From: an uncultured Lachnospiraceae bacterium
GTDB lineage: Bacteria; Bacillota; Clostridia; Lachnospirales; Lachnospiraceae
Assembly (NCBI GenBank): GCA_934402515.1
Contig: CAKRTZ010000043.1
Span: forward strand, 1-20,022
DNA: 20,022 nucleotides
Direction of reading: 5' to 3'
Shown here: in pieces, positions 1 through 5,092 of the stretch
Numbering within the stretch: position 1 is the stretch's first letter
Layout of the letters: each line of letters begins with the position of its first letter
Translations under genes and position numbers: made by a program
The notes under the pieces: generated by a model
The model's database searches: none
The model's input: only the letters and a program-made list of their open reading frames with translations
Told to the model about the DNA's origin: nothing

Positions 1-326
1 ACCTCTTTCAATTTCTCATCGGAAAATGGCTTAACCAGATAATGAAATGCTCCGACATCAAATGCCTGAAAAACATATTCCTCTACTGCTGTCACAAAAA
101 TGAGTATCATATTCTCATTGTCCTGACGAAGCACCTTTGCCGTTTCCATCCCATCCATTCCCGGCATCTGAATATCCAGAAAAAGAATATTCGGCTTACT
201 GCCACTTGCAATCAGTTCATCACCCGATAAATATTTATCTATGACCACATCCGGCAATAACTTTTTTATTTTTTCCTCCAGTATCTGAACCATGGATACT
301 TCATCATCGCAGATGGCAATCCGCAT
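1..326 (-). CDS. LytTR/AgrA-type response regulator (5' part, cut by window edge)
   Basis: The visible 108 residues form a receiver domain of a two-component response regulator. The N-terminal acidic pair (IAICDDE), the phosphoacceptor region LFLDIQMPGMDG, the switch Thr in FVTA and the Lys in LVKPF are all present. The phrases EYVFQAFDVGAFHYLVKPF are typical of the AgrA/LytR/ComE group, which carry a C-terminal LytTR DNA-binding domain, but that half lies outside the window, so the output domain is inferred. The start is the ATG at 326, with AAGGAAG about 6 nt upstream. The partner histidine kinase is not in the window. The direct repeats at 398-428 suggest self-activation. Confidence 0.85.
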   Translation of the reverse strand, partial: MRIAICDDEVSMVQILEEKIKKLLPDVVIDKYLSGDELIASGSKPNILFLDIQMPGMDGMETAKVLRQDNENMILIFVTAVEEYVFQAFDVGAFHYLVKPFSDEKLKE

Positions 327-360
327 GCTGTCACTTCCTTGCTTACCTATATTTATAGCT

Positions 361-366
361 ATTATA
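361..366 (-). promoter_or_regulatory. -10 element of the response regulator promoter
   Basis: On the minus strand a perfect TATAAT lies 34 nt upstream of the ATG at 326. There is no recognisable -35 hexamer 16-18 nt further up, which fits a promoter that depends on an activator bound just upstream. The start point is inferred, not measured. Confidence 0.55.
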
Positions 367-380
367 TCGGATAAGTTCAT

Positions 381-428
381 ACAACATCTATCTGGAATGT
401 TGTGAATCGACCTTTTTCTGTTGTGAAT
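381..428 (-). promoter_or_regulatory. Direct repeats and inverted repeat, candidate LytTR regulator binding site
   Basis: TGTTGTGAAT occurs twice in the same orientation, at 398-407 and 419-428, exactly 21 bp (two helical turns) apart. This spacing is characteristic of LytTR-family sites (AgrA, ComE). In addition ACAACAT at 381-387 and ATGTTGT at 397-403 form a 7-bp inverted repeat overlapping the -35 position. The block lies immediately upstream of the response regulator promoter. Binding by that regulator is inference. Confidence 0.55.
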
Positions 429-487
429 TTTACAAAATAGCTCCTTTTAACATAAAAAAAGAAACGTGCGTCACTAGGCGCACCGTA

Positions 488-526
488 AAAGCCCCTCACT
501 CCGGAATACCCAGAGTGAGGGGCTTT
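488..526 (-). terminator. Hairpin terminator of the metal-efflux operon
   Basis: A perfect 14-bp stem (488-501 with 513-526, arm AAAGCCCCTCACTC) with an 11-nt loop starts about 20 nt after the ATPase stop codon. On the minus strand it ends in a short T run (TTTT). The stem is symmetric and could also stop plus-strand transcription. Confidence 0.85.
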
Positions 527-547
527 CATTTCTTTCCCTTATTTTCT

Positions 548-2416
548 TTATTTCTCCTGCAATGTTCGCATGGAATTCAAAATTGCTAGTACGGATACTC
601 CCACATCTGCAAATACGGCAGCCCACATACTTGCCAGCCCCAGTGCTCCCAGAATCAGTACGATTGCCTTCACGGAAAGTGCAAATACCACGTTCTGTTT
701 CACGATTCGCAAGGTCTTACGGGAAATTTTCACGATGGAAGCAATCTTCCTCACATCGTCATCCATCAATACGATATCCGCTGCTTCGATTGCTGCATCC
801 GAACCCATACTACCCATAGCAATACCGATATCTGCTCTGGTGAGTACAGGAGCATCATTAATGCCATCTCCCACAAAGGCAAGGCGGGACTTTTCCTGCT
901 TCTCCCGGAGCAGACGCTCCACCCGGCTTACCTTATCCCCGGGAAGCAATTCTGCATGAACCTCATCCAGTCCTAACTCTTTGGCTACTGCTTCGGCAAC
1001 CTCTTTCCGGTCACCTGTCAGCATCACGCATTTCTTTACCCCCACTGCCTTCATGTCGTGGATGGCTTCCTTCGCACCATCCTTGATGGCATCAGAGATC
1101 ACGATAGAGCCTGCGAATTTTCCGTTCTTTGCCACATAAACCACGGTGCCGATTTTGGTATTTTCTTCATAAGCGATACCCTGCTGTTTCATCAGCTTAG
1201 CATTTCCCAGGTAAATGTCGCTTTCATCAATCCGGGCATGAATACCATGTCCGGCAATTTCCTCACTGTTATTGACACGATCCATATCCAATGCTTTGCC
1301 ATAAGCATTTCGAATAGACTCTGCGATAGGATGATTGGAATACCCTTCTCCTAGTGCTGCCAGTTCCAATAACTCTGCATCGGTTATCTCTCCTGCGGCC
1401 TTCACATCGGAAACCTTAAATTCACCCTTGGTCAGTGTTCCCGTCTTATCAAAGACGATGGTATCCATCTCCGCTACCGCTTCCAGATAGTTAGACCCCT
1501 TCACCAGCACACCAATTCTGGATGCTGCTCCGATTCCTCCGAAGAAGCCCATGGGAACAGAAATTACCAGTGCGCAGGGACAGGAAATTACCAGAAAAAT
1601 GCAGGCGCGCTGAATCCAGTCTGCAAAGCCACCACCCAGAATAATGGGAGGTACAAGGGCAAGAATAACTGCCGCAATGGTTACTACCGGGGTATAGTAT
1701 TTGGCAAAACGGGTGATAAAGTTCTCCACCTTTGCCTTCTTGCTGGTGGCATTTTCCACCAGTTCCAGGATCTTGGATACGGTAGAATCCTCAAAGGCCT
1801 TGGTAACCTTTACCTTCAAGGTACCGCTGCCATTGACACAGCCACTGATGATATCATCACCTACCTGTGCCTTACGGGGCACAGACTCACCGGTCAGTGC
1901 TGCAGTATCCACCATGGAAGTACCTTCCACCACTACACCGTCCAGTGGAATACGTTCCCCGGGTTTCACAACAATTACCGTTCCGATTTCCACATCATCC
2001 GGGTCAACCTGTACCAGATTGCCGTCTTCTTCTATATTGGCATACTGGGGACAGATATCCATCATGGCTGCAATAGACTGTCTGGACTTTCCCACTGCAT
2101 AACTCTGAAACAGTTCTCCCACCTGATAGAACAGCATAACTGCTACGGCTTCGGAATATTCCTTCACCCCGAATGCACCTACCGTAGCAACCATCATCAG
2201 AAAGTTTTCGTCAAAAATCTGTCCATGACTGATGTTGCGTAAAGCCTTCCATACGATGTCATAACCGATCAATGCATAAACTGACAGATAAATAAACAAG
2301 GTCAAAATTCCCGGCAGTGCCGCCAGTACTCCGATATGCTCCGCAATGAACAACCCCAGAAATAAAATCATGGAAATGATGATCCTTGTCAGCATCTTTT
2401 TTTGTTTGTCACTCAC
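548..2416 (-). CDS. Zn/Cd/Pb-type P1B heavy-metal efflux ATPase without an N-terminal HMA domain
   Basis: A 622-residue integral membrane pump that exports divalent soft metals at the cost of ATP. Visible motifs are TGES (175-178, actuator), CPC (279-281, metal path in the membrane), DKTGT with phosphorylated Asp323, the HP pair (362-363) that marks P1B pumps, and GDGINDAP (516-523). Lys583 near the start of the last helix pair and Asp604-x-Gly606 match the P1B-2 signature of ZntA/CadA pumps for Zn, Cd and Pb, and argue against a copper pump. The protein starts directly at the first helix. The usual N-terminal HMA domain is absent but is encoded separately just upstream at 2510. The start is GTG, supported by AGGAGG 9 nt before it. 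It is the last gene of an arsR-HMA-ATPase operon. Confidence 0.95.
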   Translation of the reverse strand: MSDKQKKMLTRIIISMILFLGLFIAEHIGVLAALPGILTLFIYLSVYALIGYDIVWKALRNISHGQIFDENFLMMVATVGAFGVKEYSEAVAVMLFYQVGELFQSYAVGKSRQSIAAMMDICPQYANIEEDGNLVQVDPDDVEIGTVIVVKPGERIPLDGVVVEGTSMVDTAALTGESVPRKAQVGDDIISGCVNGSGTLKVKVTKAFEDSTVSKILELVENATSKKAKVENFITRFAKYYTPVVTIAAVILALVPPIILGGGFADWIQRACIFLVISCPCALVISVPMGFFGGIGAASRIGVLVKGSNYLEAVAEMDTIVFDKTGTLTKGEFKVSDVKAAGEITDAELLELAALGEGYSNHPIAESIRNAYGKALDMDRVNNSEEIAGHGIHARIDESDIYLGNAKLMKQQGIAYEENTKIGTVVYVAKNGKFAGSIVISDAIKDGAKEAIHDMKAVGVKKCVMLTGDRKEVAEAVAKELGLDEVHAELLPGDKVSRVERLLREKQEKSRLAFVGDGINDAPVLTRADIGIAMGSMGSDAAIEAADIVLMDDDVRKIASIVKISRKTLRIVKQNVVFALSVKAIVLILGALGLASMWAAVFADVGVSVLAILNSMRTLQEK

Positions 2417-2450
2417 TGGAATTTCCTCCTGTTAGCCTTTATTTTTACAC

Positions 2451-2466
2451 ATGAACATGTATTCAT
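2451..2466. promoter_or_regulatory. Internal SmtB-like operator candidate upstream of the ATPase
   Basis: ATGAACATGTATTCAT is an imperfect palindrome containing TGAACA-N2-TATTCA, the core arrangement I recall for SmtB/ZiaR-type 12-2-12 operators. It also shares TGAACAT with the operator in the arsR promoter. It lies in the 93-bp gap between the HMA gene and the ATPase. Function is inferred. Confidence 0.4.
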
Positions 2467-2483
2467 ATATGATTTTTTATTTA

Positions 2484-2503
2484 AGGGGTGCTGTAGCACC
2501 CCT
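2484..2503 (-). other. Intercistronic hairpin
   Basis: An 8-bp GC-rich stem AGGGGTGC/GCACCCCT with a 4-nt loop lies 7 nt after the HMA gene stop. On the minus strand it is followed by TTAAATAAAAAATC, which is not a clean T run. It looks more like an mRNA-stability or attenuation element than a full terminator. Confidence 0.5.
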
Positions 2504-2509
2504 GTCCGC

Positions 2510-2728
2510 TTAGCGTAAGATTTTACAATCCGGCTCCACCTTGGCACAGGTCTTTACAACCTCATCCATAATGGCATCAAATTTGTCGTCCTCTGCATCA
2601 ATTGTCATCTTCTGTGCCATAAAGCTTACCACAGCATCATTGACACCGGGAATCTTTTTGATGGCCTCTTCCATTTTTGCTGCGCAGTTCGCGCAATCCA
2701 GATCTTCCAGTTTAAATTTCTTTTTCAT
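2510..2728 (-). CDS. Free-standing HMA-domain metallochaperone
   Basis: A 72-residue cytosolic protein made of a single heavy-metal-associated (ferredoxin-like fold) domain. The metal-binding loop reads LDCANCAAKMEEAI, with the CxxC pair at residues 12 and 15. The second half (VVSFMAQKMTIDAED) matches the later strands of the fold. The Asp before the first Cys is common in domains serving Zn/Cd pumps, unlike the GMTCxxC of copper chaperones. It probably supplies the domain missing from the adjacent P1B ATPase. An ATG two codons earlier (2734) is possible, but the AGGAG is only about 3 nt from it and 9 nt from the ATG used here. Confidence 0.9.
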   Translation of the reverse strand: MKKKFKLEDLDCANCAAKMEEAIKKIPGVNDAVVSFMAQKMTIDAEDDKFDAIMDEVVKTCAKVEPDCKILR

Positions 2729-2762
2729 GATCATAATCTCCTTTTCTTCTATCTTAAATTCT

Positions 2763-3122
2763 TCATTCTAAAATATGTTCCATTCCCTGACCGATGATCG
2801 TCCGTACATGATCATCCGCTAATGAATAAAAAACGGATTTCCCTTCCCGACGGCTGGTTACCAGCTTCGCCTGTTTCAGGATCTTCAGTTGATGAGAAAT
2901 TGCTGATTGATTCATATTCAATGTCTCCGCCAAATCGCAGACACATACCTCCGACTCAAACAGTACAAACAGAATTCGAATGCGTGTGGAATCTCCAAAC
3001 ACCTTAAACAGATCTGCAAGGTCACTGAGCTGATCTTCATCCGGCATCTGCTCTCTTACAACCTTTAAGCGATCTGTATGAATGCAATTCTCATCGCAGC
3101 ACTCTACCCCTTCTATTTTCAA
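2763..3122 (-). CDS. ArsR/SmtB-family metal-sensing repressor (CadC-like)
   Basis: A 119-residue winged-helix repressor. The recognition region reads LNMNQSAISHQLKILKQAKLV. Two metal sites are visible. The alpha3N site has N-terminal Cys8, Cys9 and Cys13 plus Cys60 and Cys62 in EVCVCDL, as in CadC. The alpha5 site has Asp103, His105, His116 and Glu119, with the exact spacing of Asp104/His106/His117/Glu120 in SmtB. This argues for derepression by Cd, Pb and/or Zn. An upstream ATG at 3212 in the same frame would place the start inside the promoter and operator. The TTG at 3122, preceded by AGGAGGTGAGAAG, is the better start. It leads the operon with the HMA protein and efflux ATPase. Confidence 0.92.
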   Translation of the reverse strand: MKIEGVECCDENCIHTDRLKVVREQMPDEDQLSDLADLFKVFGDSTRIRILFVLFESEVCVCDLAETLNMNQSAISHQLKILKQAKLVTSRREGKSVFYSLADDHVRTIIGQGMEHILE

Positions 3123-3149
3123 TCTTCTCACCTCCTGTTTTCTTTTCAT

Positions 3150-3181
3150 TTGAACATATGATAGTTTGTTCATATGTTCAA
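3150..3181. promoter_or_regulatory. Operator of the arsR-HMA-ATPase operon
   Basis: A perfect 12-bp inverted repeat (TTGAACATATGA at 3150-3161 and its complement at 3170-3181, 8-nt spacer) overlaps the -10 hexamer and the expected transcription start. This is the classical location for ArsR/SmtB-family repressors. Binding is inferred. Confidence 0.75.
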
Positions 3182-3208
3182 TATATATCCAGGAGATTGA
3201 AATGTCAA
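3180..3208 (-). promoter_or_regulatory. Promoter of the arsR operon
   Basis: A consensus -35 TTGACA (3203-3208) is separated by 17 nt from -10 TATATT (3180-3185) on the minus strand. The 12-bp inverted repeat overlaps its -10 element. Confidence 0.85.
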
Positions 3209-3248
3209 TCACCTTTTTCCGTTTTTATAAAAATATTAAAATTGCCTT

Positions 3249-3878
3249 TTATTGCTTTTGAAAGATTCCTCTCCAGCCGTCTCTTAAATAGGGAAAGATT
3301 TGATTCAGGTATTGATGCGCCTGTTCTTCATTGCCAGCGTTTGTCATAATAAAGACAAAAACATCCACATACATATGGGACAGCCAGCCGATCAGTTCTT
3401 CCGAAACCCGGGGTGTTCCGGTTTTTGCCGTGATTGCATCTGCCAGAATGCGATTCTGTCTGCAGGTAATCATAGCAAAGGATTCCTCCACATGTTCCAG
3501 ATGAGATCCTTGTGCTTTCGTTAGAAGAAGCCGGAATTCTTCCCGATGGGCAAATAATTCCTGAAGAATCCGCTCACAGGTTTTTCTGCTGGCCGAGTCA
3601 TCGGTGGGATTAAATTCCGCATCCGACACTCTTCTCTTCTGTTCCTGATAGTGCATCAACAGGATTGCATTCACATTTTGCAGGGGTTCCTGTACCAGGG
3701 AAGCGAACAGATCCTCTTTGTCCTTGAAAAAAAAGTAGAGCGCACCGGTAGTAACCCCTGCATTCGTACAAATGGTACGCAGGGAGGCTTTCATAAAGCC
3801 TTTCTCGGCAAACTCTACTTTTGCTTGATCCAGTAATTTCTGTCTGGTTTTTTTCTGATCTTCTTTTTCGCTTTTCAT
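3249..3878 (-). CDS. TetR-family transcriptional regulator
   Basis: A 209-residue regulator. The N-terminal helix-turn-helix is clear (ARs QAKVEFAEKGFMKASLRTI then NAGVTTGALYFFFKDKEDLF), matching the TetR_N domain. The C-terminal ligand domain is not diagnostic. The frame runs open to a TTG at 3896 and an ATG at 3890, but no ribosome binding site precedes those, while GGAA lies 6 nt before the ATG at 3878. It has its own promoter, whose -35 overlaps the stop codon of the upstream gene, and a 13-bp palindrome in the leader. It sits between two metal operons, but whether it senses metal, a drug or a metabolite cannot be read from the sequence. Confidence 0.88.
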   Translation of the reverse strand: MKSEKEDQKKTRQKLLDQAKVEFAEKGFMKASLRTICTNAGVTTGALYFFFKDKEDLFASLVQEPLQNVNAILLMHYQEQKRRVSDAEFNPTDDSASRKTCERILQELFAHREEFRLLLTKAQGSHLEHVEESFAMITCRQNRILADAITAKTGTPRVSEELIGWLSHMYVDVFVFIMTNAGNEEQAHQYLNQIFPYLRDGWRGIFQKQ

Positions 3879-3895
3879 ACACGGTTCCATTCGCA

Positions 3896-3908
3896 ATAAC
3901 AGTGTTAT
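3896..3908. promoter_or_regulatory. Palindrome in the tetR leader, candidate autoregulatory operator
   Basis: ATAACA-G-TGTTAT is a perfect 13-bp palindrome with one central base, lying just downstream of the -10 element of the tetR promoter. TetR-family proteins commonly bind such sites in their own promoters. Binding is inferred. Confidence 0.55.
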
Positions 3909-3917
3909 GTTTCTTTT

Positions 3918-3946
3918 ATGCTACCGTGCTTTTCACCCTTTGTCAA
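3918..3946 (-). promoter_or_regulatory. Promoter of the tetR-family gene
   Basis: Minus-strand -35 TTGACA (3941-3946), 17-nt spacer, -10 TAGCAT (3918-3923). The stop codon TGA of the HMA membrane protein gene is embedded in the -35 hexamer. Confidence 0.75.
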
Positions 3947-4308
3947 GCTTTCTGCTCCACTTCACCGGGTTCGTAACCACTATGCCAGATCGTCTGTCTG
4001 ATTGTGGCAGGCTCCATCGGTTCTTTGGAATGGATCAATACGTTTTTCCTGTTGACATTTGCTTCTGCAATACAGCCGTTGGCATTAAAAGCATTCTCCA
4101 CCGCACGTTTGCAGTTACTGCAGGTCATCCCATTGACCTGTGCAAGGTATGTATAAGTGTAATGGGATATGTCCTGATCCTGTGCCTTTACTTTTTTCAC
4201 AGTATCACCTCCGGCACCACAGCAGCCATGCTGTACACGCTTGACTGCCCCCCGGACTCCTATAAAACATATAACGATAATAATTGCTACAATAATTGCA
4301 TTTCCCAT
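3943..4308 (-). CDS. Membrane-anchored HMA-domain protein of the Feo cluster
   Basis: A 121-residue protein with an N-terminal membrane helix (residues 3-19, AIIVAIIIVICFIGVRG), a basic stretch, Cys29-Cys30 in a small Gly-rich segment, a linker, and a C-terminal HMA domain with MTCSNC at 61-66. The N-terminal half resembles the FeoB-associated Cys-rich membrane proteins, here extended by a metal-binding domain. GMTCxxC loops are often copper or zinc binders, but the metal is not known. The longer reading to 4353 would overlap the preceding gene and has no ribosome binding site. The ATG at 4308 lies 26 nt after the stop of the Fur-family gene, with only a weak GAAGAA before it. The function as metal carrier or buffer at the membrane is inferred. 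Confidence 0.8.
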   Translation of the reverse strand: MGNAIIVAIIIVICFIGVRGAVKRVQHGCCGAGGDTVKKVKAQDQDISHYTYTYLAQVNGMTCSNCKRAVENAFNANGCIAEANVNRKNVLIHSKEPMEPATIRQTIWHSGYEPGEVEQKA

Positions 4309-4334
4309 TTCTTCACACTTTCTGCCTGTCAGAT

Positions 4335-4781
4335 TTATGATGCGCTGCCACAAGCCTGAACGGTCACACTTCTAATCTTCTGCTCCGTCACGTAGCCACA
4401 GGCCTTCATTCCTGCCTGAATCACAGATTTCCATTTCTGTGCGGATAAATGCTGCACCGTATTGTCATCCAGCTCTATCACACAGACATTCTCCTTAAGG
4501 CATCCCATGTCACAATTGTCGCAGGAAATCTTATACATGTTTTTCCGGTTGATTGCCCCGATTTCTTCCAGGGTATTTACCATCCGGTAAACCGTAGCCG
4601 TGCCGATTCCGGAATCCCGCTGCGATGCACGGTAAAAGATTTCTTTACAACAGGAACATTCTTCTTCCAGAATGATGTCCAGCAGCATCAACCGCTGTTT
4701 GGTAATGCGGCATCCCTGCTCCTTGAGTTTAGCGATCACCGCTTCTTTCTGCATTTTTGTTTTTTCTATTGTTTCCTGCAT
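4335..4781 (-). CDS. Atypical Cys-rich Fur-family regulator
   Basis: A 148-residue protein with the Fur winged-helix signature: QGCRITKQRLMLLDIIL near residues 22-38 and GIGTATVYRMVNTLEEIGAI at 58-77. The metal-binding half is abnormal. Where Fur proteins have HHHDHxxCxxC, this one reads SCDNCDMGC followed by a further Cys at 100. The region of the usual first His ligand reads ECSCC. The whole protein has ten Cys (24, 42, 44, 45, 87, 90, 94, 100, 128, 144) and one His (111). It is therefore unlikely to sense Fe(II) by the standard His/Glu site and may use a thiol-rich site. AGAGGA lies 7 nt before the ATG. It sits between the small FeoB-associated gene and the membrane HMA gene in the same operon. 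Confidence 0.85.
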   Translation of the reverse strand: MQETIEKTKMQKEAVIAKLKEQGCRITKQRLMLLDIILEEECSCCKEIFYRASQRDSGIGTATVYRMVNTLEEIGAINRKNMYKISCDNCDMGCLKENVCVIELDDNTVQHLSAQKWKSVIQAGMKACGYVTEQKIRSVTVQACGSAS

Positions 4782-4799
4782 CCCGATTCCTCTTAAAGG

Positions 4800-4958
4800 C
4801 TAATGACACCCTTTACAATGTGAACAATCACCACCGCAGCCTCCTAAGGATTTCCCCTGCTTTTTGTTATGAATCATCCATCTGATGATTGCTGCAGCGA
4901 TAAGCAGCAGGATTGCACACACAATAATGTTTGCCAGATTATTCATAATAAATTGCAT
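4800..4958 (-). CDS. FeoB-associated Cys-rich membrane micro-protein
   Basis: A 52-residue protein read directly from the sequence. One N-terminal membrane helix (roughly residues 8-27) is followed by a basic stretch (RWMIHNKKQGK) and a Gly/Cys tail CGGDCSHCKGCH. This is the layout of the FeoB-associated Cys-rich membrane protein family, which accompanies FeoB in many Firmicutes and is thought to help Fe(II) transport or assembly. AAAGGAGG is well placed 7 nt before the ATG at 4958. It follows feoB by 26 nt after the 34-residue ORF and precedes the Fur-family gene by 18 nt. Confidence 0.9.
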   Translation of the reverse strand: MQFIMNNLANIIVCAILLLIAAAIIRWMIHNKKQGKSLGGCGGDCSHCKGCH

Positions 4959-4984
4959 AGGTTCCTCCTTTGAAGGCTGACTGA

Positions 4985-5089
4985 TTACTTAAAAAATCCA
5001 ATGATAATTTTTACTGCCAGTGCCAACAGCAACAGTAAAATCACAAGGACAACAATGTCCGTAGTTCCCAATGTTAAATTTGTTGTCAT
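4985..5089 (-). CDS. Putative 34-residue single-helix protein directly after feoB
   Basis: The ATG at 5089 lies 3 nt after the feoB stop. It opens a 34-codon frame with a polar N-terminus (MTTNLTLGTTD), one hydrophobic helix (IVVLVILLLLLALAV) and a short K-I-I-I-G-F-F-K tail. It resembles the helix of the next gene but has no Cys tail. The ribosome binding site is weak (AGG 11 nt upstream), so expression would depend on coupling to feoB termination. A chance ORF is possible, but the position and composition favour a real small Feo accessory protein. Confidence 0.5.
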   Translation of the reverse strand: MTTNLTLGTTDIVVLVILLLLLALAVKIIIGFFK

Positions 5090-5092
5090 AAT

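Noticed and set aside
1701..2102. Long plus-strand ORFs opposite the ATPase, feoB, tig and ABC genes
   Set aside because: They are antisense shadows of strongly coding minus-strand genes, with no ribosome binding sites and no recognisable domains.
3123..3212. N-terminal extension of the ArsR protein to an ATG at 3212
   Set aside because: It would start upstream of the consensus promoter and read through the operator. TTG at 3122 follows a strong Shine-Dalgarno.
4309..4353. Longer start of the membrane HMA protein
   Set aside because: It overlaps the Fur-family gene end, lacks a ribosome binding site and would place charged residues before the membrane helix.
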